Positions 55,601 to 62,469 of a stretch of 64,000 nucleotides of DNA are shown in pieces. The position numbers and the translations under genes are program-made. Positions within the stretch are counted from its first letter, which is position 1; each line of letters starts with the position of its first letter. The notes beneath the pieces were generated by a model, which saw only the letters and a program-made list of their open reading frames with translations, was not told where the DNA came from and made no database searches. This DNA comes from Prorocentrum cordatum. Its lineage: Eukaryota; Sar; Dinophyceae; Prorocentrales; Prorocentraceae. Location of the stretch: NCBI GenBank assembly GCA_963575745.1, contig CAUYUJ010017793.1, forward strand, positions 295,001 through 359,000, in the 5' to 3' direction.

Positions 55601-57193
55601 CCTCCTCCTCCTCTCCTCCTCTCCTCCTCCTCCTCCTCCTCCTCCTCCTCCTCGTCCTTATCCTCCTCGTCCTCCCTCCTCCTCCTCCGCCTCCTCCTCC
55701 CTCCTCCTCCTCCTCCTCCCTCCTCCTCCTCCTCCTCCGCCTCCTCTTCCTTCCTCCTCCTCCTCCGCCCCTCCTCCTCTCTTCCGCCTCCGCCTCCGCA
55801 TCCGCCTCCGGCTCCGCCTGCGACTCCGCCTGCGGCTCCGCCTGGGCTCCGCCTCCGACTCCTCCTCCTCCCTCCTCCTCCTCCTCCTCCTCCTCCTCCT
55901 CCTCCCTCCTCCTCCTCCTCGTCCTCCTCCTCCTCCTCCGCCTCCTCCTCCTCTCTCCTCCTCCTCTCTCCCTCCCTCCCTCCTCCTTCCTCCTCCTCCC
56001 TCCTCCCTCCTCCTCCTCCCTCCGCCTCCTCCTCCTCCTCCTCCTCTCCTCCTCCTCCTCCTCATCCTTCCTCCTCCTCCTCCTCCTCCTCCTCCTCCTC
56101 CTCCTCCTCCTCCTCCTCCTCCTCCTCTTCGGGCCCGCTTGGGAGCCTATTGAAGCCCTCTTGAGCTCTCTTAGGGCCCTGGGGGCCCTCTTGGCCGGAT
56201 TGGGGCCCTCTTTGGCCGTATTGGGGCCCTCTTGGGCCGTTTGGGGCCCCTGTGGGCGCCTCTCGGGTGATCTTGGGACGATCTTTGGGGCCTCTTGGGC
56301 CGTCTTGGGCCCGTCTGGGTGCCCTCTCGGACCGTTATTGGGGCCCGTTTGGGGCGCCTTTGGAGGCCGTCTTGGGTCGATATTTGAAACCTCTTGGGCC
56401 GTGTGCCCGCCTGGGGGGCCCTCTTGGACCGTTTTGGGCTCCTTTTGGCTGCCTCTGGGGCCGTCTTGGGACGATCTTCGGGGCCTCTTGGGCCGTCTGG
56501 GGCCCTTCTGGGACGGAAAACGGGAGAACCAACATGCAAACAAACCACTGGGAAATCAAGGTGTTTGGCCTCTGGAGGCCCTCTCAGGGAACCCTCTTGA
56601 GGGCCTCTGGGGCCGTCTCGAGACTCTCTTGGACCGTCTAGCGGCCATCTGAAGATCTCTTGGGGCCGTCGTGGGGCACTCTTGGCCATGGGAGCCGCTT
56701 CACTCGAGAGAAAATTGAAACGGGCCATTACCACCACAACTCTCGCGCCTCCACCCTCCCCTGCACCCCCCCTAAGGAGGGCTTCGCCCCTGCTCAACGT
56801 CACTCGCTCGTACCTCGCTCTTTCCGTCATCAGAGAGATGTCATGGGCCCGGCCATGAGACGACCTGGGCGACCGTGCCATGACATTAGGAGGAGGAGGA
56901 GGAGGAGGACGAGGAGGAGGCAGAGGCGGAGGCGGAGGAGGGGAGGAGGAGGCGGAGAAGGAGGAGGAAGACGAGGAGGAGCAGCAGGAGAGGAGGAGAA
57001 GGAGGAGGAGGAGGAGGAGCCATGAGAAGATACGGGAGCTTTCATGGGACTGGCCATGCGCCCTGGTCTTCCCCCCTCCTCGACACCTCCGAGCCGAGAC
57101 GAGGGACCTAATCCCCCCCTCCGAAATGAGGGGGGCGATCTCGGGGACCAGGAGGAGGTGCTCGCTGCCGTCGCTGATGTCCGCCACCGCACC
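31225..57193 (-). CDS. NCL: EF-hand cation/calcium exchanger (NCL type), multi-exon host gene
   Basis: Eight minus-strand exons, listed separately, encode one protein of at least about 500 residues. It has the alpha-1 repeat ([10 protein letters not shown], then [15 protein letters not shown]), a membrane segment ([10 protein letters not shown]), a cytosolic loop with two EF hands, an acidic linker ([14 protein letters not shown]), and the alpha-2 repeat ([19 protein letters not shown], then NNTFCLGIF). A final hydrophobic pair follows ([20 protein letters not shown]). Order and motifs match plant-type NCL exchangers, which move Ca2+ or Na+/Ca2+ across membranes with Ca2+ sensing by the loop. 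The signal peptide and first helices were not found and may lie beyond 64,000. The very C-terminus is also unresolved. Introns range from 206 bp to about 8.8 kb. Phases and motifs agree at six junctions; only the first junction (57,114/53,940) is unresolved. Confidence 0.88.
31591..33615 (+). repeat. 90-bp satellite array within the exchanger intron
   Basis: About 22 units. The consensus contains GTGTGCCAGAATGGGGGG, AACCGCATGCGGGCGCAGCC, ACTGGGGCCTTCGGTGGAGC and TCCCTATGGGGCCACGAAAC. Right-end units (33,241-33,600) are essentially identical at exactly 90 bp. Left-end units (31,591-32,000) are about 110 bp with a different spacer and more changes. Because 90 is a multiple of three, every frame stays open, giving frames up to 405 codons that are not genes. 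A diverged second block is at 42,765-43,620. Confidence 0.97.
34860..35425 (-). repeat. ~15-bp CTTGGGGCC minisatellite, array 1
   Basis: On the plus strand it reads GCCCCAAGAGGCCCCAAGAG with many variants. The minus strand gives the CTTGGGGCC form seen at 56-63 kb. The near-15-bp period keeps frames open and produces Gly-Ala-Ser-Trp-Leu-rich or Pro-Lys-Arg-rich translations without biological meaning. Confidence 0.85.
36400..36960 (-). repeat. ~15-bp CTTGGGGCC minisatellite, array 2
   Basis: Same unit and orientation as 34,860-35,425, again with CCCAAGAGG on the plus strand. A less repetitive 100-bp spacer (about 36,555-36,650) interrupts it. Confidence 0.8.
37376..37590 (-). CDS. NCL: NCL exchanger exon 7 (alpha-2 repeat)
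   Basis: 215 bp encoding [10 protein letters not shown], the alpha-2 signature [19 protein letters not shown] and NNTFCLGIF. This repeat lines the ion path in the cation/Ca2+ exchanger superfamily. Acceptor CCAAG|GTGGAC joins in phase 0 to exon 6. The inferred donor is GC (GGGTT|GCTGGG), and the phase fits exon 8 exactly. Of all the exons this one is the most conserved. Confidence 0.93.
37591..42764. other. Intron sequence, GC-rich, with microsatellites and weak coding traces
   Basis: Between exchanger exons 6 and 7. GATCGAAAT-type short repeats lie at about 37,640-37,800 (similar to 61,060-61,320), a MITE-N fragment near 37,985-38,075 and an AT-richer stretch at 38,430-38,720. An AT/CATA microsatellite is at 39,752-39,901, and a GCTGTAGCCAGC / GCTGGCTACAGC hairpin at about 41,718. 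Minus-strand segments such as [20 protein letters not shown] (about 41,250-41,307) and [16 protein letters not shown] (about 40,800) read like protein but are split among frames. No family was recognised. Confidence 0.5.
39752..39901. repeat. (TA)n and (CATA)n microsatellite
   Basis: About 150 bp of TA repeats enclosing roughly nine CATA units near 39,835-39,870. Tyrosine/isoleucine-rich frames across it are repeat products. Confidence 0.97.
42765..43620 (+). repeat. Diverged block of the 90-bp satellite family
   Basis: About ten units keep CTTCGGTGGAGCTCCCTATG, GGGCC-CGAA-CGTG and GGGGTGTGCCGA cores of the 31,591-33,615 array, but each unit differs by many substitutions and indels. It ends at a GT-rich tract (43,623-43,710). 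Confidence 0.9.
43623..43710. repeat. (GT)n-rich microsatellite
   Basis: GTGCGTGCGTGTGTGTGTGT-type repeat directly abutting the diverged satellite block. Confidence 0.95.
43877..45403 (-). pseudogene. Decayed tandem-repeat coding region for a charged protein, inside an intron
   Basis: Minus-strand frames share one phase over most of 1.5 kb and repeat a ~100-110 bp unit. The unit translates to segments such as [24 protein letters not shown] and YDEHDKHD. At least ten units are marked by CTCTCGAACTTCGACC on the plus strand. The last part (43,877-44,100) is not repetitive and ends [13 protein letters not shown] before a stop. The first part starts [10 protein letters not shown]. Stops and indels break the frame, for example at 44,354 and around 44,800. 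High Lys/Asp/Glu content suggests a helical or disordered protein. No family was recognised. It lies in exchanger intron 6, on the same strand. Confidence 0.45.
45404..46395. other. Intron sequence next to exon 6
   Basis: A GATGATGAT-GGTGATG microsatellite (45,459-45,545) and a GGGAGGAGGGGGATGAGGAG tract (about 45,575-45,610). CAAAACGAAGACCCAACATC (45,637-45,656) is shared with 33,680. The rest is unique-looking, AT-richer DNA with no recognised gene. Confidence 0.6.
46396..46566 (-). CDS. NCL: NCL exchanger exon 6 (acidic linker and helix)
   Basis: 171 bp (57 codons) with an acidic stretch ([19 protein letters not shown]), then [20 protein letters not shown] and IVLIFSDPA, matching the NCL segment before alpha-2. 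No long frame marks it because stops flank it closely. Acceptor CCCAG|GACGAA and donor GCG|GTGGAC; both phases are 0 and restore the family motif SDPxVDVM with exon 7. Confidence 0.93.
47076..47275 (+). repeat. Interspersed repeat R3, diverged copy
   Basis: Contains repeated CCGTGCGGTGA and its inverse TCACCGCACGG, plus GTCGCCCGAGACATCCTCGG. It is a diverged relative of the near-identical pair at 48,264 and 53,096. Shorter pieces occur near 17,660 and 19,320-19,400. Confidence 0.75.
47358..47476. mobile_element. Hairpin element H, diverged copy
   Basis: Shares TCGTCTTCAGT-(C)AGCC, GCCGCA-A-CGAAG and ACGGCCCACG with 51,079-51,190. It is non-coding and lies in exchanger intron 5. Confidence 0.55.
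48264..48560 (+). repeat. Interspersed repeat R3, copy
   Basis: About 300 bp, over 90% identical by eye to 53,130-53,440, including CCCTCGACATCCCCCAAGAC, GTCGCCCGAGACGTCCTCGG and GCGAACCGAAAACGGCCAAT. It carries the inverted CCGTGCGGTGA motifs. A short frame is shared between copies but no protein family is recognised. Confidence 0.85.
48636..48789. mobile_element. MITE-1, copy b
   Basis: Starts GTCGGGCGTGTCCCCCGACA and ends inverted (AGGACAGGCACGAC). The middle has diverged from copy a but keeps GACTATT-TGGACTATTTTTGG. It lies in exchanger intron 5. Confidence 0.8.
49823..49914. mobile_element. MITE-M, copy 2
   Basis: Ends GCCATCGCTTGGATGT and ACGTCCGAGCGATGCCA form the inverted repeats. 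Shorter than the other copies because the central GATGATCCAGG segment is missing. It lies about 100 bp inside exchanger intron 5. Confidence 0.75.
50016..50150 (-). CDS. NCL: NCL exchanger exon 5 (end of EF hand 2 and linker)
   Basis: 135 bp (45 codons) starting [13 protein letters not shown], which completes the second EF hand, then an Arg/Glu-rich linker ending SSSLSDK. Acceptor CTGAG|GAGTTC. Inferred donor GA (ACAAG|GACGCC). Joined to exon 6 it reads SDK-DESS in frame. Confidence 0.88.
50151..50356 (-). other. Exchanger intron 4: GA-AG intron built around a MITE-2-like element
   Basis: 206 bp. Begins GATTCG and ends CCTGAG. Its body carries the MITE-2 features: ATTCTTGGGTCGGCGCC, the GGCGGCGCC hairpin core, and an outer arm ending CCACCGAAAATGTC on the plus strand, matching CCTCCGAAAATTGATG of the 52,556 copy. 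Exon and intron starts share GAGGA at the two junctions. Confidence 0.75.
50357..50935 (-). CDS. NCL: NCL exchanger exon 4 (membrane segments and EF-hand loop)
   Basis: 579 bp (193 codons). Starts [11 protein letters not shown] and [10 protein letters not shown] (a membrane helix), then a second helix ([19 protein letters not shown]) and a loop. EF hand 1 is [12 protein letters not shown] and EF hand 2 begins [11 protein letters not shown]. The last ligand of EF hand 2 (Glu12) comes from exon 5. Acceptor ATCCAG|GACGCG; inferred donor GA (TTCGAG|GATTCG). Reading through the donor gives a basic low-complexity tail instead of the exchanger, which supports the splice. EF hands in this loop are typical of NCL exchangers. 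Confidence 0.93.
50936..51225 (-). other. Exchanger intron 3: GA-AG intron with 9-bp flanking repeat
   Basis: 290 bp. Exon 3 ends and exon 4 begins around the same 9-mer ATCCAGGAC (51,231-51,223 and 50,941-50,933). It holds hairpin element H at 51,079-51,190. The GA donor is the only choice that keeps the frame and the family motif. Confidence 0.85.
51079..51190. mobile_element. Hairpin element H inside intron 3
   Basis: 112 bp with ends GGTGTTTTTCG and CGAAAAACACT and an inner inverted pair (CGTTTCGTCTTC / GAAGTCGAAACG). A diverged copy sits at 47,358-47,476 in another intron of the same gene. Confidence 0.75.
51226..51441 (-). CDS. NCL: NCL exchanger exon 3 (alpha-1 repeat, second half)
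   Basis: 216 bp (72 codons) starting [20 protein letters not shown], the alpha-1 signature of NCL exchangers. It continues with GRVNLDDQG and ends [10 protein letters not shown]. Acceptor GAAAG|GTGTCC, preceded by a long CTC/GAG tract. Inferred GA donor ATCCAG|GACCGG. Confidence 0.93.
51967..52119. mobile_element. MITE-1, copy c
   Basis: Starts GTCGGGCCATGTCCCCCTAC and ends AGAGGGACAGGCCCGAC. The centre differs from copy a. R1 copy 4 starts 12 bp further on, a pairing also seen loosely near 17 kb. Confidence 0.8.
52132..52315 (+). repeat. Interspersed repeat R1, copy 4
   Basis: R1 member (see 751) with GGCGCGCGGTCGCCA, GGTGCCGCCTCGCTCGGCGA and CGGGACCCCCGTCGCTAATC. Confidence 0.88.
52556..52692. 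mobile_element. MITE-2, copy 2, longest inverted repeats
   Basis: Arms CATGAACTTTTGAAGGTCCG and, inverted, CATAAACATCAATTTTCGGA. They continue with AATTTCTTGGATCGATGCTG and GATTTCTTGGGTCGGTGCTG respectively, about 45 bp in all. This copy defines the termini used to recognise the element in intron 4. Confidence 0.85.
53096..53440 (+). repeat. Interspersed repeat R3, copy
   Basis: Near-identical partner of 48,264-48,560 with an extra 5' part (GCGGTACGGTGACACACCGT). The two copies lie in different introns of the exchanger gene. Confidence 0.85.
53457..53607 (-). repeat. Interspersed repeat R2, inverted copy
   Basis: The only minus-oriented R2 copy: ACACAGACACAAGTAATCGT, GGGAAGACGGAAACGC and GTGTATTCATTTGTGTGCCC read as the reverse of the others. 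Confidence 0.8.
53859..53940 (-). CDS. NCL: NCL exchanger exon 2 (alpha-1 repeat, first half)
   Basis: Encodes [20 protein letters not shown] and ENAQEE, the first half of the alpha-1 repeat. Donor GAG|GTGCGC joins in phase 0 to VSVGVG of exon 3. The 5' boundary is less certain: the nearest AG (GGGAG|CGTC) puts the start at 53,940, but the in-frame residues just upstream (AVGS) also fit the family, so the exon may start a little earlier. Confidence 0.85.
54192..54350 (+). repeat. Interspersed repeat R2, copy
   Basis: Full-length R2 with CCCACAAACACACACATAAA at the start and GTCGACGATGAATTGTGTCT before the TTTCCCCCCCTGA end. Confidence 0.82.
54535..54665. mobile_element. MITE-N, partial copy
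   Basis: GGCGATGCATCGGCGACG occurs three times around a GGTTCCACATCGAGCCG block shared with 6640-6740. It ends TCCGACCCCTACTCTGA, a degenerate form of the 23,275 element's terminus. Confidence 0.5.
54890..55235 (+). repeat. ~44-bp minisatellite, array 1
   Basis: About eight units of CGCTCTTGGGAGCCTTGGTG followed by -(T)AGAGCTTGTTACGTCACCG. The same unit recurs at 59,185-59,365 and 62,110-62,425. Confidence 0.9.
55236..56130. repeat. Very long CTC/CCG-type pyrimidine tract
   Basis: Nearly 900 bp of (CTC)n with CCG and C-run variants and almost no purines except in CCGCCTCCGC-type units and a short GGCTCCGCCTG block near 55,810-55,850. It is the longest homopyrimidine tract in the window, a candidate for triplex formation. 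Both strands give meaningless open frames. Confidence 0.97.
56150..56690 (+). repeat. ~15-bp CTTGGGGCC minisatellite, array 3
   Basis: Plus strand reads GGGGCCCTCTTGGGCCGTCT with variants, inverted relative to the arrays at 34.9 and 36.4 kb. A short AACATGCAAACAAACC spacer interrupts it near 56,530. Confidence 0.88.
57114..57193 (-). CDS. NCL: NCL exchanger exon 1 of those found (helix before alpha-1)
   Basis: Encodes [20 protein letters not shown] and PLI, matching the GSELLL segment just ahead of the alpha-1 repeat in NCL exchangers. Likely acceptor CCAGAG|GGTGCG. The donor is unresolved: a GA donor (GGGGG|GATTAGG) would keep the frame with exon 2 but adds residues. Earlier exons were not found. 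Confidence 0.65.
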
Positions 57194-57310
57194 CTCTGGC
57201 GGCTGGTGCGTCGTGGGCCCCTCCAGCACGAGTCACACGGACAAGCTCATCCTGCCCTCAGCGCGACTCCGCACTCTCCTCCCTCCGCGGCCGCCTCTCT
57301 GAAGGGGAAC

Positions 57311-57463
57311 TGGGACACAAACAAATAGATACACACAAATAAAGATATCCCCCATATTTTCCCATATGTTTTGGGTTTTTGTCTTCCCCCCACTTCCCAT
57401 ATTTTCCTATATTTTCTGGGGAATCGACGATTAATTGTGTCTGTGTGTTTATTTCCCTCCTGA
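57311..57463 (+). repeat. Interspersed repeat R2, reference copy
   Basis: Cleanest R2 member: TGGGACACAAACAAATAGAT, CCCATATTTTCCCATATGTT, TTTTTGTCTTCCCCCCACTT, AATCGACGATTAATTGTGTC and TTTATTTCCCTCCTGA. Six copies in the window; the ends are weakly inverted (GGGACACAAACAAATA against TGTGTCTGTGTGTTTATTTCC). Confidence 0.88.
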
Positions 57464-57718
57464 CTCTTTTCCGCCCTCGCCTTTCTGCTGACTCGCTCTG
57501 TGAGAGCGCCGGGTCCGCAGCTGAAGGCTTGCCGCAGCGGCGCTGGAAAAAACCCTCCCTGGCGAGCGGAGCGCGCCAGGGGCGGCGCCGGAGGCGCCGT
57601 CCGGGGGCCAAGCGCAAATCCACAGAATCAGCGCGGAGCTCCGAAATCACATGCTTCTGCCGCGCTTCCCGAGCAGTGCTTTTCTTGCACTTCGGGTGTT
57701 TTGCTTTGTCTTCTGCTC

Positions 57719-57844
57719 GCCATCGCTCGGACGTCCATTCCTTCTGTTTTTGTCGGTTTCGTGTGTGGCTTTTTCGCCAAATGATCGAGGTTACTCCTCG
57801 ATGGTCCTCGCCGAAGGAAAACTGCACACGTCCGAGCGATGCCA
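57719..57844. mobile_element. MITE-M, copy 3
   Basis: Ends GCCATCGCTCGGACGT and ACGTCCGAGCGATGCCA; 126 bp, most similar to copy 1 at 5976. Confidence 0.8.
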
Positions 57845-58619
57845 AGTCTAAGGAACTGGGCCCGGCTGGCGGTCGGGCCGGCTCGCCGTCGGCCGTGCCC
57901 GCAGCCCGCCCTTGGCCTGGGTGGCGGTCCAGCGGGCTCGTCGCCGCCCGTGGCCGCCGCCCGTTGCCGCAGCATGTGGCTGCAGGTTTGACTGCGCGAG
58001 CCTCGTAGCAAATATCACATGGAGTCCACCGCTCAGAGAGGGCCGCGTAGATTTCACAATATAGTTCGCATCGCGTAGACTGCGCCACACAGACAGCGCC
58101 CCGTAGCTTACACCATGCAGATGTATACATATCAGTGTTGAACTCGTACACGTGTATACATCCATATACATATACACCTTGAGTTGTATACGTCTATAAA
58201 CATGTGTATATATGGCTTCCTGTACATCTAGCACATCAAAGATGGCTCCGCATCGACTGAAACACCTATATATATATATGAATATACATGTATATATATG
58301 TATGCATGGCCACATTGATTGCGCCACGTAGACTACACCATGTAGACACAACTATATTTGTATGTATGTATAAGTATTTGAATGTAGGTGTATGGTTCCC
58401 GATACAGGCATTACACTGCAACTATTGTACAACATTGACAATGTCTTGCAAAGTCTATGTTGTCTAACATACATAGCGCCACATAGCTCTCAGAGCATAA
58501 CATTGCACCGCGTATCCTCCAGAGTTTCCCAGAGGCACGAGTCGGAGTGTTCTCAGGTCCCCTGTTCGATCCCCTGGAGCCTCAACCTTCATACCTGAGA
58601 ATTTGTTTTGGGGCCCGGA

Positions 58620-59060
58620 CCTTAACTTGCCAAATCTGGTGAGTGCCCCAAGACGGTTCGAGAGGGCCCCAAGAGGCCGCCAGGGCGGTCCAACAAAAAA
58701 CACCGAATCGCAGCTGCACGATCTGTCCAAGATGCCCAAGTTGGCTCCAAGGCGGCCCAAGAAGCCTTCGAGGCGCCCGAAGAGAGCCCGAAGAGCCTTC
58801 CAACGAGGGCCTCGAGACGCCCAAATCACTGATTGTCGTTGGGTGTTTAACGCTTTTGAAGGCCTCGACTTTTGGAAATCCCGACGCTCCAAGACGGCCC
58901 AAGAGGCCCCCAAGACCGCCCCAAAGGAGGCCCCAAGGAGGGAGGGAGGCCCTCAGACGCCCCAAGATGCCACCAAGACGCCCCAAAGGCTCCAAACCAG
59001 CCTCCCGAAGGCTTCACAACGGCCACCCAAAGGCCCCCGAGAGGCCCCTCCACGACATCC
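58620..59060 (-). repeat. ~15-bp minisatellite, array 4, inverted
   Basis: Plus strand reads GGCCCCAAGAGGCCGCC and similar; opposite orientation to the next array at 59,385, so the two could pair as a large imperfect hairpin. Confidence 0.85.
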
Positions 59061-59184
59061 CAACGAACGTCCTAGAGGACTGTGGCCCACAACCCAGGCA
59101 AGGTGGCGGGATGGGCCGAAGGCCATCAGACCTGGGCTGGCACGGAAGAGGAAAGAGCGCTTCGGGCACTTGCCCGAGATGGCC

Positions 59185-59365
59185 CATGGCACCCCTCGCT
59201 CTTGGGAGCCTTGGTGTCAAGAGCGTGTTGCATCACCGCGTTGGGGGCCCTGGAGTTCAGAGACGTTTACGTTGCCGCTCGCTCTTGGGAGCCTTGCTGT
59301 TAAGAAATTGTTACGTCACCGCGCCAAGGGAACCCTCGGTATTACGAGCTTGTTACATCACAGCG
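59185..59365 (+). repeat. ~44-bp minisatellite, array 2
   Basis: Four units of CGCTCTTGGGAGCCTTGGTG with TTACGTCACCGC, as at 54,890. Confidence 0.88.
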
Positions 59366-59384
59366 TAAAGAACAATCAATGAAT

Positions 59385-59885
59385 TGTGCCTTGGCCGTCT
59401 TGGGGCTCTCTTGGGGCCTCTGGGGGCCCTCTTGGGAATCCTGTTGAACACCTTGGGGCTTTCTTGGCGCCGTATTGGGGCCCTCTGGTGACCGTGTTGG
59501 GGCCCTCTGCGGGCCCTCTGAGACAATTCTCTGGTCATTTGGGGGGCCTCGTGGGCCGTCGAGGGACGACCTTTGGAGCCTCTTGGGCCGTCTTTAGACC
59601 GGAAAAGCGAGAACCCCAAACACGACCCCAAAACCATGTACAACAAAATCAATGATGTTGGCCTCTGCGGGCCCCCTTGGGAAGCCTCTGGGAGGCCTCC
59701 TGGTGCGCCTCCCGGCCGTCTGAGGCCGTCTTGGAGGCCTTCGGCCGTCTTGGAACTCTCCTCGGGGCCTCTTGGGGCCGTCTTGGGAGTCTCTTTGGGC
59801 TCTCGTGGGGCTCTCTTTGGGCCGTCTTGGCGCCCCCTGGGGCCGTTTTGGGGCCCTCTTGCGCCGTCTTGGGGCCCTTGAGCCG
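59385..59885 (+). repeat. ~15-bp minisatellite, array 5
   Basis: CTTGGGGCCTCTGGGGGCCC-type units, interrupted by an AAAGCGAGAACCCCAAACAC spacer related to those at 56,515 and 62,780. Confidence 0.88.
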
Positions 59886-60194
59886 TGCCGCTCAAAACAA
59901 ATTATAGGCATCGGGCCATTGGAGCCACCCTGGAGCCGTTCCTCAAAAAAAAAACATGGTTCTGGCCATGGGATGCTGGTAGACCGGCCTACCCTCCTCC
60001 CCTGGCCCCTCTCTCGGGGGCTTCGCCCCACAAGGACGTCATCACTCTTACTTCGTTCTTTTCAGGAACGGAAAGCGCGTGAACTTTGTGACGGCGCGAG
60101 TTCGCTGGCTAGGTGTCTTGGAGCCCTGCTGATGCTAAGGCCTTGGTACGACGCGCAAGATTCTAGCAAGCATCCTTGCGAAACTACATGAACA

Positions 60195-60800
60195 TTGCAG
60201 ATCCAGGCCTTCCTGGGGGTCCTTTGGGGGCTCTTGTGGGCCGTCTTGGGGCCCTCTTTGGCCGTCCTGCGGCACTCTTGGGCCGTCTTGAGGGGCTCCG
60301 ACAGTCTTGGGGTCCTCTCGGGGCCCTCCAGGACCCGGGGACCTCCTGTGGCTCTATTGGGGCCCTCTTGGGAACCTTGTGGGACCCTCAGGGCCTCTCT
60401 TGGGCCGTCCTGGGGCTCTCTTGGGCTGTCTTGGAGCCCACTTGGGCGTCTTGGGGCCGTATTGGGGGCCTCTTGGGCCGCCTTGGGGCGGTCTTCGGAG
60501 TCTCGTGAGCCGTCTTGGACGATGTGAAGACCGAAGTAGCGAATATGCTAAACATGTACGTTCTCCTCAGGGAATAAGACGATGTATGCCATTTGAAGCT
60601 CCTCTGACGGGCCTCTTGTTGGAGAGTCTTGAGGACCTCATTGGCCATCCTGAGACCATCTTATGCCCCCTTCGAGCGGCCTTTGGCCGTCTTCGAGTCC
60701 TCGTGGGATTCCCAGAGGCCGTCGTGGAGGTATGTAAGGGCGCCTAGGGAGCGTCTTAGGCCGTCCTGGGTGTCTCTGGGCGCTCCTGGGGCTGACTTGG
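60195..60800 (+). repeat. ~15-bp minisatellite, array 6
   Basis: GGGCCGTCTTGGGGCCCTCT-type units, with a non-repetitive spacer near 60,525-60,600. Confidence 0.88.
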
Positions 60801-61544
60801 GCCGTCTTGGATCGAACAAAAACAAAAGATTGGGCAATCACATCTGACGCTACTCCTACCTACCCCCCCACACACACCCCACCTTGTTATTGCCCCCTAC
60901 TAACGAGTCGCGACGCTACGCGCTCTTTCCGTCATCTGAGGCTACTCCTGCCCACCCCCCCACACCCCACCCTTGATATTGCTCCCGGCTAACGGGTCGC
61001 GATGCTACGCGCGCTTTCCGTCATCCGACCCTGACGTGCCTCGCCGCTTCCCTGGCAGGAGAACCCAGAATCGAATCGACAAGCCGGATCGGCGATCAAG
61101 ATGAATCGGATCGGCAGGAATCGGCAGCCGATTCGGGAAGAGTCGAATCGTCGGAAATCGGCAGGCTGGCATGCCTCCAGTAAGACATCGGAACCTAGAT
61201 CGGAATCCCAAGTCGAATCGAGTCGGATCGAATCGGAGGAATCGAATCGAAATCGAATAGAATCGCACTCGAATCAGAATCGGAATCGGAAGCCATCGAG
61301 AACGAATCGAGTCGATTCAGATGCGTCGAAAGGAGCCCTGTCCTGGAGTCCTCCCTGAGAGGGCTTCGCCCCACACACAGGAACGTTATCCATCTGGCCT
61401 CGCTCCTTTCGTTGCCTGCTTGGCACCTGGACAAAGGCGCTCGTACTCTGTGAGGGCGCGAGAGATCGCTTGCCCAGTGTGTTGGAGCACGCCACGTCAT
61501 ACAGAAAACTGACAGCCAACCTTGCGAAAATCAAGGCATGTGGC

Positions 61545-61790
61545 CTTTGCGGGCCTTGCTGGAGGTCCTTTGGGGCTCCTTCTGGCCAGCGATCCTGGGG
61601 ACCTCTTCGGCCGTCGTGGAGGCCTTCTTGGGCTCTCTGTGAACGCTCTTGGGTAGTCCTGGAGTCCTCTCGGGCATCCCTGAGGCCGTCTTGGAGTTAT
61701 CGTGGGCACTCTTGGAGATGTCTTCGGCCGCCCTGAGGTCCTCTCAGGCGCTCGTGGGGCTGACTCGGGCCATCTGGGTCCGAACACGGC
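61545..61790 (+). repeat. ~15-bp minisatellite, array 7
   Basis: More diverged units (GGAGGCCTTCTTGGGCTCTC). Confidence 0.75.
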
Positions 61791-61854
61791 AGACCAGCGC
61801 GTAGCCGCTGGGACGCACGTTGTGCGTTTGCTCTGGGTCGTGTTCCGTACGAGG

Positions 61855-62052
61855 AAGAGGAGGCGGAGGAGGAGGAGGAGGAGGAGGAGGAGGAGGAGGA
61901 CGAGAAGGAGGACGAGTGGGAGGAGGAGGAGGAGGAGGAGGAGGAGGAGGAGGAGGAGGAGGAGGAGGAGGAGGAGGATGGGGGACGAGAAAGAGAAGGA
62001 GGAAGAGGAGGAGGAGGCAGAGGGGGGAACAGGACGAGGAGGAGGAGGGGGA
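61855..62052. repeat. GAG microsatellite
   Basis: (GGA)n run on the plus strand between array 7 and the 44-bp minisatellite. Confidence 0.95.
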
Positions 62053-62109
62053 CCTGGTCTGGCGCGGGCCCGGGGAGAGTGCTTCCGAAGCTTGCCCGAG
62101 CCACCTTGC

Positions 62110-62425
62110 AACACCGCTCGCCAATTTGGGAGCCCTGAAGCCAAGAGCTTCTTGCGTTACCGCTCGCTCGTGGGAGCCTTAGTGCGAAGGGCTTGTCACG
62201 TCGCTGTGAACCCTTGGGGGCCTTGGTGTTCAGAGCTTGGAACGCCACCGGTCGTTCTTGGGAGCCGGGGTGCTCAGGGCTTGTCACGTCATTGTGGTAT
62301 CTTGGGAGCTTCGGTGCACAGAGTTTTTTAGCTAACCGCTCGCTTTGGGGAGCCCGGATGCTCAAAATTGTTTACGTCACCGCTCGCTCTGGGGAGCCCT
62401 GGTGTTACGAGCTTGGCCGTCGGAA
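62110..62425 (+). repeat. ~44-bp minisatellite, array 3
   Basis: About seven units of CTTGGGAGCC-TGGTG with TTACGTCACCGCTCGCT, as at 54,890 and 59,185. Confidence 0.88.
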
Positions 62426-62469
62426 GCCCGAAAAGGCGAGAATCAACACAAGTTGCGCAAATCTAAAGA

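Larger units (their letters stand above)
53941..57113. other. Exchanger intron 1 (boundaries tentative) with repeats
   Basis: About 3.2 kb. R2 copy 54,192-54,350, MITE-N fragment 54,535-54,665, 44-bp minisatellite 54,890-55,235, a CTC tract 55,236-56,130, the CTTGGGGCC array 56,150-56,690 and a GAG tract 56,885-57,020. No coding sequence was recognised. Confidence 0.65.

Noticed and set aside
55221-56164. Poly-Leu/Ser/Pro frames of 310-468 codons
   Set aside because: Direct translation of the CTC tract with no non-repetitive domain.
58555-58590. Possible tRNA T-loop (GTTCGATCC)
   Set aside because: No pairing T-stem, acceptor stem or anticodon arm could be found around it. The similar GTTCGATTCC near 20,665 (minus) fails the same way.
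58603-59382. Gly-Ala-Ser-Trp or Pro-Lys-Arg-rich frames in the CTTGGGGCC arrays (also 34.9-36.9, 56.2 and 59.4-63 kb)
   Set aside because: The ~15-bp unit keeps frames open on both strands; the translations are unit repeats and vary with orientation.
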